A DNA stretch of 64,000 nt, taken from NCBI RefSeq assembly GCF_024227715.1, contig NZ_CP100451.1:1-64000 (forward strand). Reading direction: 5' to 3'. Shown one piece after another: positions 17,140 to 24,800 of the stretch. The notes under the pieces were generated by a model. That model worked only from the letters and a program-made list of their open reading frames with translations. It was not told the origin of the DNA and did not search any database. Positions within the stretch are counted from its first letter, which is position 1, and each line of letters begins with the position of its first letter. This stretch comes from Halomarina litorea (GTDB taxonomy: Archaea > Halobacteriota > Halobacteria > Halobacteriales > Haloarculaceae). Both the position numbers and the translations under genes were made by a program.

Positions 17140-17490
17140 TCATCCGGCACGTTCCAGCTGTTCGCGCCGTCGTTCGAATTCGTCGTCAGAGAGTTCTCCA
17201 TGCGCGTAGCGCTCTCGGAGGACCGACAGCGGGCGTTCCTCGGTTCCGTCTCCGCCACGCCTCGCGAGCGCGAAGACGAGGTAGATCGGGGCCGCGACGA
17301 GCAGCCCCATCCAGAGGAGACCCCAGGGGCCCATCGCGCCGCCGAAGAGCCCCCAGTCGCCGCCCGTCATCCCGCCGCCGTAGCCTCCGCCCATCGCGGT
17401 GGCCGTGCCGGTCGTCGCGACCAGCAGCGGGATGGCGAGCAACGTGAGTCGACGAGCAGTGCGTCCGATGTGAGTGGTGAGTTGCGTCAT
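17140..17490 (-). CDS. Exported Gly/Met-rich protein with SHOCT domain (copy 3)
   Basis: A 116-residue protein. The N-terminus (RRLTLLAIPLLVATTGTATA) is a signal-like helix, then MGGGYGGGMTGGDWGLFGGA, a TM helix (LLWMGLLVAAPIYLVFALA) and a SHOCT tail (LRERYAHGELSDDEFERR). It may be cotranscribed with the His/Met-rich exported protein upstream (57 bp gap). Confidence 0.78.
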   Translation of the reverse strand: MTQLTTHIGRTARRLTLLAIPLLVATTGTATAMGGGYGGGMTGGDWGLFGGAMGPWGLLWMGLLVAAPIYLVFALARRGGDGTEERPLSVLRERYAHGELSDDEFERRREQLERAG

Positions 17491-17547
17491 TGTCGTGTAT
17501 TGGTTAGTCGCGTTGTTCTGTCGAAGCGATCCAAACGGTCAGGACCG

Positions 17548-17844
17548 TCAGCAGTGGCCCTGCCCGTACATTCCACCGTCGTAGTCGCCGTCAGCCATGT
17601 CTTGGGCCATCTCGTCGACGGTCCCACCCATGTGCGCCTCCATCCACTCGACGGCACCCGAACCCATGTGCTCGGTCATGTGCGCCTCCATCCAGGCGGC
17701 CCAGTCGTCTGCGGTCCCGTCATACGGGGGCGCATCGTCTGCAGTCGTTTCGTTGCCGTGTGCGCTGACCACGGGGGCGGCGAACGCGAGTCCGATGATC
17801 GCGAGCGCCACGAGCAGCCAGCGGCCGAGTTCGAAGGTGATCAT
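17548..17844 (-). CDS. Exported His/Met/Trp-rich acidic protein
   Basis: A 98-residue protein starting MITFELGRWLLVALAIIGL, with a signal peptide ending near VVSAHG. The mature part repeats WMEAHM twice (WAAWMEAHMTEHMG and VEWMEAHMGGTVDEM) and ends DGGMYGQGHC. Met, His and a terminal Cys in an exported protein beside an oxidase and SHOCT proteins suggest copper binding outside the membrane. An ATG 45 nt upstream is less likely because it would bury the signal. Confidence 0.72.
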   Translation of the reverse strand: MITFELGRWLLVALAIIGLAFAAPVVSAHGNETTADDAPPYDGTADDWAAWMEAHMTEHMGSGAVEWMEAHMGGTVDEMAQDMADGDYDGGMYGQGHC

Positions 17845-18023
17845 TGTCTTTCTCCTCGGTTGGTCGTAGGACCGCTCGGGAGTTATCACGATGGGTGTGA
17901 ATTCGCGCAGGAGAACGTCCGAGAACGTGTATAGAGCGTTCTAATCGTTTTTCAGGGAGAGAACCGTTCGTCCGTGCCGAATTCGTCGGTGCTCGGCTAC
18001 CTCCTCGGACGCTGTACCGGTGA

Positions 18024-18626
18024 TCAATGCTCCTGGTTTTGATGCAGATCGTCGCTCGGGTAGATCCGATACGTCCGTCCTTGTCGCTCGCGATACAGCA
18101 ACCCACGCTTTTCCAGGGCACTGACCGTCTGGCTCACCTTGCTCTTCGAGAAGTCCGAGCGATCCCGCAGTTCGATCTGCGTGATGCCGGGTGAGGAGAG
18201 CACCGGCTCGAGGATGCGGCGTTCGTCTTCCGGTAGGAGGTCTAACACGCGAGTCTGTGGCTGGGACTCCGGATTGACAGCTCCGTTCGGCTGCACTGCC
18301 CCCTCTGGTGATTCGGCGCTCTCGCGAGCGGTCGAACTCGCCAGCTCGTCCTGTGAGCGGTCGGGTGCATCTATGCCGGTGAGTTCGTCCCGAACCACGA
18401 GATACCCCCCACTGATGACAGCCGAGACGAGGAGGGTTCCGAGGACGTACCAGAGCGGATTCGTTCCGTGAACCGCCCCCATCGACATTCCCATCATCGA
18501 TCCCATCTCCTCGAATGCTTGCTGTTGCTGGTACGCATCCCAGCTGAGCGCACCGCCGATGATGAGAACGGCAGCGACGAGGAAACCGACCACCGTATCG
18601 GCTCGCCGTCGATTCATCCCTCCCAC
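18024..18626 (-). CDS. Membrane-anchored winged-helix regulator
   Basis: A 200-residue protein with two TM helices (VVGFLVAAVLIIGGALSW and LWYVLGTLLVSAVISGGYLVV) enclosing an extracytoplasmic loop of about 30 residues rich in Met (MGSMMGMSMGAVHG), then an acidic linker and a C-terminal winged HTH (RRILEPVLSSPGITQIELRD, KSKVSQTVSALEKRGLLYR). The layout suggests a one-component sensor in which the Met-rich loop perceives external metal and the HTH acts on DNA. It begins 6 nt after the permease stop, so both form an operon. Confidence 0.8.
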   Translation of the reverse strand: MGGMNRRRADTVVGFLVAAVLIIGGALSWDAYQQQQAFEEMGSMMGMSMGAVHGTNPLWYVLGTLLVSAVISGGYLVVRDELTGIDAPDRSQDELASSTARESAESPEGAVQPNGAVNPESQPQTRVLDLLPEDERRILEPVLSSPGITQIELRDRSDFSKSKVSQTVSALEKRGLLYRERQGRTYRIYPSDDLHQNQEH

Positions 18627-18632
18627 CTTGAT

Positions 18633-20153
18633 CTAGCGTGATACTCGTTCATGCCCGAGAGTTGGTGAGACTTCGCTGTACCAGTTGTGATTGACCGAGG
18701 CTAGTCTCGGGGCTGCTTGATTTCGGAACGATGTATCGAGACATGACGGTCTGTGGTGTTCATGACTCTGGGACGTCCCCGTTCCAGAGGTCTGTGGGTG
18801 TTGCTGTGCGAATTCGGATGGGTGCTTCTCGAACGATCGCTTGCATCGCTTCGAGCAGAAGTAGTACGTCTCGTCGTCGTGGGTGAGACTCGGCCCGCTA
18901 TCGTCGGTCCGCATCCCACAGACGGGGTCGCGGTATTGGCCGGGAGCACCCAATCCTCGACGATAGACGTAAAGGAGGAACCCGGAGAGCGCGAACGCGA
19001 TGATGTTGAGATAGAACGTGTAGTTGAGTTCGAAGTACGTCTGTTCGGACGCGGTCTGCCCGCCGGCAAGATTCGGAACGATGCCGAGGACGTTGAACAG
19101 TTCCTCCATGAGAAAGCCCGTGAAGGCCATCGTCACGAAGAACACACCGAGAATGTACAGCATCACCTTCCAGCCGTAGTACTTCCGATAGACGTTCAGG
19201 ACGGGAATCGTGATGAGGTCGGCGTAGACGAACGCGATGACGCCCGCGAAGCTGATACCACCACCCCACAGCGCGACGGCGAACGGGACGTTCCCCATGC
19301 TCCCGACGAAGCTGAGCACGGCGATTGCGACACCCATGATCGCGTTCTCGGCGCTGACGAGCAGCCCGTCACCCTGCAGGAAGAGCGAGTTCCACACCCA
19401 CTGTGGCACGAACACGATGACGAACCCCGAAATCAGAAAGCCGGCGATGATGTCCTTCCAGATCATCGACCACTCCTTGCGGTACTGATTCCCGACCTTG
19501 TACCACCCACCCCACGAGAGGAGTTCGTCGCGCCATCCGCCGCTACTGGCGGCCTCCTGCTCGTAGGTCTCCATACAACCCTTCGAGCAGAACTTCAGCG
19601 TCTCGCCCCCATCGGTCGTAAGCGAGTACTCGTTTTTCCCTTCCATCCCGCAGGTCGGATCCTCGGTGATTCCCCCCTCGTCGTCTCGCTGGTTCAGTTC
19701 CTGGCGAACTTGATCGAAGAGATTCTCGGGGAGCGTCAGATGGACGAGAAGCGCCATCACCGCGATGAGGATGACGCCACCGAGGAGCTCCGCGACGAGG
19801 AACTCCCACCCGAGGAGAATCAGAATCATCAGCCCGAGTTCGACGATGAGGTTCGTCGAGGCGAACATGAACGCGAGGAAGTTCACCGTGTGCGCGCCTT
19901 TCTTGAATAGCCCCTTCCCGATAGCGACGGCACCGAAGCTACAGCCACTACTCGCCGCGCCGAACACTGTTGCCTTCGTGAGACCACTCAGGTCCCCTTC
20001 TCCGAGAACGTTGGCCATCCGTTCCTTCGAGACGTAGACCTGCACGAGGCTCGTGATGACGAGCCCCATGATAATCGCCCACGCGGCTGTCCAGAGAAAC
20101 CCGATACCGATCCGCAGCGATTCGAGTACCCCCTCGACGAGCGCGGCCTGCAT
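18633..20153 (-). CDS. Permease with two YHS/TRASH-like metal domains
   Basis: A 506-residue protein of the DUF318/ArsP-like predicted permease group, with about ten TM helices. The core signature GAASSGCSFGAVAIGKGLFKKG lies near residues 66-87. A cytoplasmic loop carries a YHS-type domain (DPTCGMEGKNEYSL, then KFCSKGCMETYEQ, near residues 165-200), and a second one is at the C-terminal side (RDPVCGMRTDD, YYFCSKRCKRSFEKHP). YHS domains are found at the ends of heavy-metal transporters. Likely exports a metal or metalloid; arsenic or copper is not decidable. The last 50 residues after the second domain are not family-like. Confidence 0.82.
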   Translation of the reverse strand: MQAALVEGVLESLRIGIGFLWTAAWAIIMGLVITSLVQVYVSKERMANVLGEGDLSGLTKATVFGAASSGCSFGAVAIGKGLFKKGAHTVNFLAFMFASTNLIVELGLMILILLGWEFLVAELLGGVILIAVMALLVHLTLPENLFDQVRQELNQRDDEGGITEDPTCGMEGKNEYSLTTDGGETLKFCSKGCMETYEQEAASSGGWRDELLSWGGWYKVGNQYRKEWSMIWKDIIAGFLISGFVIVFVPQWVWNSLFLQGDGLLVSAENAIMGVAIAVLSFVGSMGNVPFAVALWGGGISFAGVIAFVYADLITIPVLNVYRKYYGWKVMLYILGVFFVTMAFTGFLMEELFNVLGIVPNLAGGQTASEQTYFELNYTFYLNIIAFALSGFLLYVYRRGLGAPGQYRDPVCGMRTDDSGPSLTHDDETYYFCSKRCKRSFEKHPSEFAQQHPQTSGTGTSQSHEHHRPSCLDTSFRNQAAPRLASVNHNWYSEVSPTLGHERVSR

Positions 20154-20429
20154 ATGTACACCATCGCAGGCATCATCTTTGTCGATTGTTCTTACAAATC
20201 AAAAACAGGGGCATCACTTACTCATAGAATCTAAATCGTGAGCTGGCTTCGTCTGGGTTCGCCGCATCGCACGGGGCCAAACGACTGCGAGGGGAGCGTA
20301 TGCAGTCACTGTTTGAGTGGCTCTGTTGAAATACTCAGAATTTGATACGTACGACGTACAACATACAGAGGGTGTATGTAGCGAAGAAGACACCGGCGAT
20401 AGATGGGGCAGAAGCAGGTCCCTACGTGA

Positions 20430-21134
20430 TTAGACGGACTCGGTGAGGCCGCCATCAACGCGGATGTTCTGGCCGGTAATATAACTTGACTCAGGAGAGA
20501 CCAGATACGCGACTGCGTCCGCTATCTCGTCCGTTCGTGCTGGTCGGCCCATCGGGATTCGCGCTCGCGTCTCCTCGTCTATCTCGTAACTGTCGACGAA
20601 TCCCGGCTGGACGGTGTTCATTCGAATCCCACTGGCGGCGTACTGGTCGGCATAGAGCTTGGTGAAGCTCCCGAGTCCAGCCCGCAGCACCGACGAAACG
20701 GGGAACGTCACGGAGGGCTCGAACGCCGAGAACGTAGAGATGTTCACAAACGCCCCGCCACCCTGCTCCTCCATGATGGGCGTGATGAGTCGCGCCATCC
20801 GAACCGTATTGAGCAGTACGAGATCGAGCCCCTCGTGCCACTCTTCGTCCGAGATATCGAGCAGGTCGCCGGACGCCGGGTGGCCCGTGTTGTTCACCAC
20901 TGCGTCGATACGCCCGTAGCGTTCCTGTGTCGTCTCGACGAGCGCCGCCAAGTCGTCGTAATTCGTCACTGACCCCTCGAATCCGGTCCCGCCGAGTTCT
21001 TCTGCGACCTCGACGGCGCTCCCTGACCGTGACAACAGTACCGGAGTGTAGCCATCCTCACTCAGTTTCCGTGCGCATGCCTCGCCGATTCCACTTCCAG
21101 CAGCAGTCACCACAGCGACCTTTTGTTCGTCCAT
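20430..21134 (-). CDS. Short-chain dehydrogenase/reductase-like protein with altered active site
   Basis: A 234-residue Rossmann protein of the classical SDR type. The cofactor motif is TAAGSGIGEA near residues 10-19 (TGxxxGxG variant), followed by NNTG near 82-85. Where YxxxK is expected the sequence reads SSVLRAGLGSFTK, aligning as S in place of Tyr and R in place of Lys, so normal SDR catalysis looks impaired. The C-terminal PGFVDS and SSYITGQNIRVDGG segments are intact. Start at MDEQKVAVV; an ATG 15 nt upstream is possible. Divergent from the bat-type regulator inside the same mobile unit. Confidence 0.85.
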   Translation of the reverse strand: MDEQKVAVVTAAGSGIGEACARKLSEDGYTPVLLSRSGSAVEVAEELGGTGFEGSVTNYDDLAALVETTQERYGRIDAVVNNTGHPASGDLLDISDEEWHEGLDLVLLNTVRMARLITPIMEEQGGGAFVNISTFSAFEPSVTFPVSSVLRAGLGSFTKLYADQYAASGIRMNTVQPGFVDSYEIDEETRARIPMGRPARTDEIADAVAYLVSPESSYITGQNIRVDGGLTESV

Positions 21135-21169
21135 ACTCTGTGTATCCACGCTGATGGGATGGGCACGTA

Positions 21170-21185
21170 ACCTGCTATAGCAGGT
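21170..21185. promoter_or_regulatory. 16-bp perfect palindrome between SDR and regulator genes
   Basis: ACCTGCTATAGCAGGT is fully symmetric and sits in the 94-bp divergent space, 36 bp from the SDR start and 44 bp from the regulator start. It is the natural candidate operator for the adjacent HTH protein. Confidence 0.55.
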
Positions 21186-21228
21186 GCCAACCCGTCTTGC
21201 TTTTCATTGGTGACTGCTAGACACGACT

Positions 21229-21936
21229 ATGAGTGCGACCGAGTCTGCAGAAACACTACGACTCACCTTAGATGTCCGGCATCCTGGGTGTTGGGTGCTG
21301 GACGTGACGACACAGGTTGACGTCGGTTTCTTGGGATACGCAATTTACACTCGTGAGAGTGGCAGAGCAAGCACGCACTACACCGTCTATGGTGACGAAC
21401 AGGACACTATAGAGGAGGGTCTGTCGTTGGTTCGAAACCATCCAGCGGTGTACTCAGTTTCGGAGATGGCCCACGGGTACCGACACGGTCGCTCCCCAAC
21501 ACCTGGCAATGTAACCCGTGACTTGTTAGTCGAGCATGATGGAAAGACACAGATCAGCGACGCGTTCACATCTCGTGGGTTCGTCTATGGTGCCCCAGTT
21601 GATGCCTTCGGAAAGACCGAGCACTGGACGGTCCTCTCGAATGCCACTCGTGAGACGATTCAATCACTGCTCAATGAAATTCGAGACGAACGAGACGCAG
21701 AGATTGTCGTGGAGTCGATTACCAGTGCCAGCCGTACGGAGGGCTCGAATTCACTCCCCCTCGATGGACTCTCGCATCGGCAGCGGGAAATCTTTCAGCT
21801 GGCACGGAAACGAGGGTACTACCAGCACCCAAAGGCCGTCACAGCGGGAGAGCTGGCTACAGAGTTGAGTATTACAACTTCTACGTTCCACGAACATCTG
21901 CACAAAGCAGAAGCGAAAGTACTCGACTTGTCGTAG
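21229..21936 (+). CDS. Bacterio-opsin-activator-type HTH regulator (HTH_10)
   Basis: A 235-residue protein. The N-terminal 150 residues resemble the ligand/sensor part of haloarchaeal Bat-like regulators without PAS or GAF domains. The C-terminal HTH_10 is clear: LDGLSHRQREIFQLARKRGY, then KAVTAGELATELSITTSTFH and EHLHKAEAKVLD. The protein probably controls the divergent SDR gene through the palindrome between them. It is carried by the IS6-end-bounded unit. Confidence 0.85.
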   Translation: MSATESAETLRLTLDVRHPGCWVLDVTTQVDVGFLGYAIYTRESGRASTHYTVYGDEQDTIEEGLSLVRNHPAVYSVSEMAHGYRHGRSPTPGNVTRDLLVEHDGKTQISDAFTSRGFVYGAPVDAFGKTEHWTVLSNATRETIQSLLNEIRDERDAEIVVESITSASRTEGSNSLPLDGLSHRQREIFQLARKRGYYQHPKAVTAGELATELSITTSTFHEHLHKAEAKVLDLS

Positions 21937-22244
21937 GGTCTGACCAGATGAACTTGAGTTTACTCAGATCGCTCTTTTCCGGTTCAGGCTCTTGACCGAC
22001 TCGCGCGTTGTATGCAGCACGGCTCCGAGAACATATCACTGATTGAGGGTTTCAACAGAGCCGCTTGAGTCTAAATGCTGTCTGAAACCGCTCCCACGAA
22101 CTCCCGGTTACTCAGAGAGAGAGCGTGCATACGGGAATACATATCCATCAGATTGAGCAGACCAGCAAATCGTGAATGGTGACTATACTCATTGGTCGGT
22201 TTCGATTCGAATATTTCTCGCCCTGATATCCACCCCTTAATAAG

Positions 22245-22264
22245 CACAATTGTAATAAATTGTG
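22245..22264. promoter_or_regulatory. Inverted repeat upstream of doxX-like gene
   Basis: CACAATT (22245-22251) and AATTGTG (22258-22264) around GTAATA, 23 bp before the ATG at 22287. The AT-rich centre and position over the expected promoter suggest an operator overlapping the TATA region. Confidence 0.45.
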
Positions 22265-22286
22265 AATGAATCATTCTAGCTGCACT

Positions 22287-22703
22287 ATGGCAACGACAGA
22301 AACCCTCGAAACGGAAATCTGGGGCCGTCCCGTCACGTTCGACTACTCCGAGCACTGGGTCGGATACTCACTGTTCCTCCTTCGGATCGTGATGGGGTGG
22401 ACGCTCTTCCAGGGCGGCGTCACGAAGCTCGTCACGTATCTGGACGCCAACCCGGAGAACAACTGGACTGCCGCTGGCTTCCTGATGAACGCCGTCCCGG
22501 AAGGTAATCCGCTGATGGGATTCTGGGGGAGTATGGCTGGGAACCCACTCATCGACCAGCTGAATATGTGGGGGCTCACGTTGACCGGACTCGCACTTAT
22601 TCTGGGTGCGTTCGGTGCTGGGCGGATTCTCGGGCTGGATGCCTATCTCGAAGATCTCGAGGTCGTGCAGTCCAATCCGTGGCTCCGGTACTTGCTCGGG
22701 TGA
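22287..22703 (+). CDS. DoxX/TQO small-subunit-like protein with probable internal deletion
   Basis: A 138-residue protein related to DoxX/DoxD (TQO_small_DoxD). The N-terminal part has the family pattern (YSLFLLRIVMGWTLFQGGVT), and the tail is LGLDAYLEDLEVVQSNPW. Full-length haloarchaeal relatives, as I recall them, have two more TM helices between LILGA and FGAGRILG; here these are joined directly, with short repeated sequence at the join (near 22605-22620), so an in-frame deletion is likely. If so, the protein lacks part of its membrane core. Start at MATTETLETE; ATG at 22266 is an alternative. Confidence 0.65.
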   Translation: MATTETLETEIWGRPVTFDYSEHWVGYSLFLLRIVMGWTLFQGGVTKLVTYLDANPENNWTAAGFLMNAVPEGNPLMGFWGSMAGNPLIDQLNMWGLTLTGLALILGAFGAGRILGLDAYLEDLEVVQSNPWLRYLLG

Positions 22704-22839
22704 TTCGAAAGGAAGCCTCGAAAACGTCCTCCTGTACCGTTTTCGTATGTCGACGAAACGTCGGTGAACCCTCTGCCAGGGGGCTTGCTTTCGAATCGTA
22801 ACGACAATCGCATTGAATCATGCCGACGTATCACTAGAT

Positions 22840-23139
22840 ATGAGCACGACTACCAGCAACACCGCAAACCGTACTGACCGGGCTGAGGATGCAGTCCGAG
22901 AACTGAACGCGATTGCACTCGGGGCATCCGGAGCGATCGTCGCAGCAGTCGTGATGCTACTGCTCGGTGTCTTCGGTGCTGTCGGAGTGTACGAGGGTGC
23001 GGTAGCGATGATGGAACAGTGGCACCTGTTCTTCGAGCCGACCGTCGTCGGGACGGTGGCGGGCATGATCGAGGCAGCTGTCATTAGCTTCGTTCTTGTG
23101 TACGCCTTCGCGTGGTTGTACAACGCGCTCGCACGGTGA
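22840..23139 (+). CDS. DUF5676-type two-TM membrane protein
   Basis: A 99-residue protein starting MSTTTSNTANRTDR. Two TM helices (AIVAAVVMLLLGVFGAVGVY and AGMIEAAVISFVLVYAFAWLY) are joined by a short amphipathic loop (MMEQWHLFFEPT). The pattern LNAIALG..GAIVAA matches the DUF5676 group of small bacterial and archaeal membrane proteins that often sit beside metal genes. Function unknown. Confidence 0.6.
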   Translation: MSTTTSNTANRTDRAEDAVRELNAIALGASGAIVAAVVMLLLGVFGAVGVYEGAVAMMEQWHLFFEPTVVGTVAGMIEAAVISFVLVYAFAWLYNALAR

Positions 23140-23172
23140 GCGAAGAAAGAATGAGAGCGTGGAGAGACCACC

Positions 23173-23696
23173 ATGTACGTCACCGACAAAGCCGAAATCG
23201 TCATCGACGCATCGCCCGAGGAAATCTGGGAGTACGTAACCGAATCGGTCCACTGGACGGCGTCGAACTCCGAGGAGCACTACGGACTCGAATACGATAC
23301 CCCTGACAACCGCCCACGTGAGGGGGCAAATTCCATCAGGCGGAAGAGGTCGCTGGGATGTACGCCAACCTTGACGGCCGATTCCAGTATCTTGATCTGG
23401 CTCGGACGTACGATGCGACACTTCATGCCCTCTACGTTGTCGATAGAAGTGCCTACGCGTCTCGTCGGGGAGGACGTGGGCACGAACTGCAGCAAGTTTT
23501 GGAGCAAAACAGGGAGACTGTCGTAGAAGACGTCCAATCGCAGGCGGCTACCGATGGTGTTTCAGTCGCTGCTGAAATCACTCACGGCGTTCCCCATCTG
23601 GTGATATCAGAGTACTGCGACCAGCAGGACATTGATCTCGTTATATGGGGACACACGGTCGGTCCGGTATTTCACGATGGCTCGTTGGGAGCGTAA
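23173..23696 (+). pseudogene. SRPBCC domain frameshifted and joined to a truncated UspA
   Basis: The first frame encodes an SRPBCC (polyketide cyclase-like) N-terminus (DKAEIVIDASPEEIWEYV). At the G-run 23322-23326 the frame breaks: one extra G would give REGGKFHQAEEVAGMYANLD, continuing the domain. It then passes into UspA sequence ([39 protein letters not shown]) that lacks its N-terminus and ends about 30 residues early at HDGSLGA. So two genes were fused by deletion and the first also carries a frameshift. A sequencing error could explain the G-run but not the fusion. Confidence 0.75.
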
Positions 23697-23763
23697 CCAA
23701 ACGAGTTCTACGGAGCTCAGATGTGCCAGCTCTGATCATTTGAGGGGTGTAGACACTCCAGCG

Positions 23764-24039
23764 CTACCGGCGAAGAGAGATTAGAAGAATCAGGAATCCG
23801 AGAGCGATTGCCACTGATTCGACGATATGGACGACAGCGAGATTGAGGCCCCCGAATTCGAACAGCACTCCTTCGATGAACACGCCGAGAGTGATGATTC
23901 CGAATCCGATTGCAGCATTACGCATATAGTACGTCCCAGTTCGTCGGTAGGCCTCGAAACTGTCGTACGTGATCAGAATACCGAGTGCGAGGACGACCAA
24001 GCGGACGACCAAGAGAACTACTGTTGTCGTATCTACCAT
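23764..24039 (-). CDS. DUF7521-type three-TM membrane protein (copy 1)
   Basis: A 91-residue protein with three TM helices (VLLVVRLVVLALGILITYDS, NAAIGFGIITLGVFIEGVLF, VHIVESVAIALGFLILLISL). Closely similar in layout to the next gene upstream; the pair with an ArsR-type HTH is a common haloarchaeal arrangement. Starts 4 nt after the previous stop. Function unknown. Confidence 0.75.
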   Translation of the reverse strand: MVDTTTVVLLVVRLVVLALGILITYDSFEAYRRTGTYYMRNAAIGFGIITLGVFIEGVLFEFGGLNLAVVHIVESVAIALGFLILLISLRR

Positions 24040-24043
24040 TCAC

Positions 24044-24331
24044 TTAATCCTCCAGTTTCCTCGAGTCGCGTCCGAACAGAGCGTACAGAATCGTGAGCAT
24101 ACCGATCGCGACGATTGCCGTTGCCACCGTTCCTGCATTGTGGAACGTCAGACCAACCACGTCGAACAAGATCCCTTCGATGATCGCGCCGAAGCTGATG
24201 ATGGCGAAGCCGACCGCGAGGTATAACATCGATTGGCTGTTGGCACGTCGATATCCTCGGTAGGCCTGGTATGCGATCACGAACCCGAGAGCCATCGTGA
24301 CGAGCTTTGCGATAACGAGACCGATGTGCAT
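24044..24331 (-). CDS. DUF7521-type three-TM membrane protein (copy 2)
   Basis: A 95-residue protein starting MHIGLVIAKLVTMALGFVIA. The shared pattern with its neighbour is (I/V)(I/V)AYQAYRGYRR versus ITYDSFEAYRR and AVGFAIISFGAIIEGILFD versus AIGFGIITLGVFIEGVLFE. Start chosen next to the stop of the HTH gene (2-nt gap). Middle gene of the HTH-DUF7521-DUF7521 operon. Confidence 0.75.
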   Translation of the reverse strand: MHIGLVIAKLVTMALGFVIAYQAYRGYRRANSQSMLYLAVGFAIISFGAIIEGILFDVVGLTFHNAGTVATAIVAIGMLTILYALFGRDSRKLED

Positions 24332-24333
24332 GG

Positions 24334-24684
24334 TTATTCTCTCCTCATTGTGTCCCACAGACGAGCGAGTCTGTCGGGGGCGTCTTCCCGAAGTTCGATG
24401 CGGACGTCGAACCCAGTCTCGAGGAGCCGGACGTCGATGCGGTCAAGTTGGGCCTCGTATTCGCTGTAGTGGTGGCCATTCGGATCGATATGCGTTCGCT
24501 CGATGAGCAGGTCGTACTCTAGTAACGTGTTGACCCGTCTGGAAACTGTCGAGACTGACATCTCGCACACTTCGCTGAGTTCCTTGGCAGACATCTGTTT
24601 TCGGCGAGTCGCCTCGAGGATTGCGCGTGCATAGTCGTCGTCAAGGATTTCGAGGATCCCCGAGATGTTCCGCTCCTCACTCAC
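24334..24684 (-). CDS. ArsR-like winged-helix regulator
   Basis: A 116-residue winged HTH (ILDDDYARAILEATRRKQMS, KELSEVCEMSVSTVSRRVNT, LLEYDLLIERTHIDPNGHHY). First gene of an operon with two DUF7521 membrane proteins. A TTTATATA box read on the minus strand at about 24708-24715 lies 25-30 nt before the ATG, indicating a leaderless transcript, and the palindrome at 24725-24741 sits just upstream of that box. It probably autoregulates; the signal is unknown. Confidence 0.85.
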   Translation of the reverse strand: MSEERNISGILEILDDDYARAILEATRRKQMSAKELSEVCEMSVSTVSRRVNTLLEYDLLIERTHIDPNGHHYSEYEAQLDRIDVRLLETGFDVRIELREDAPDRLARLWDTMRRE

Positions 24685-24724
24685 AGTCCGTGTTGTTGTG
24701 AACGAGTATATAAAGAAACGCCGA

Positions 24725-24741
24725 TTTGCTGACCCAGCAAA
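24725..24741. promoter_or_regulatory. TTTGCTG-N3-CAGCAAA palindrome
   Basis: Perfect 7-bp arms around ACC, located directly upstream of the TATA box of the ArsR-like gene and 60 bp before the halocyanin start, so it could serve both divergent promoters. Confidence 0.6.
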
Positions 24742-24800
24742 CCTACTTCCCGGACTATATCCCCCGAGTGTGTGGGTTTACGTGTAAGGTGACCGATGCC

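Larger units (their letters stand above)
20319..22062. mobile_element. 1.74-kb IS6-type-end-bounded unit without transposase
   Basis: Perfect 13-bp inverted ends GGCTCTGTTGAAA (20319-20331) and TTTCAACAGAGCC (22050-22062) bound the segment. The 8 bp outside are GTTTGAGT (20311-20318) and GCTTGAGT (22063-22070), 7 of 8 identical, as expected for an IS6-family 8-bp target duplication. The ends resemble those of haloarchaeal IS6 elements as I recall them. Inside are an SDR and a bat-type HTH in divergent orientation; no transposase frame is present. The segment could have moved in trans, or be a decayed composite. Confidence 0.7.
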
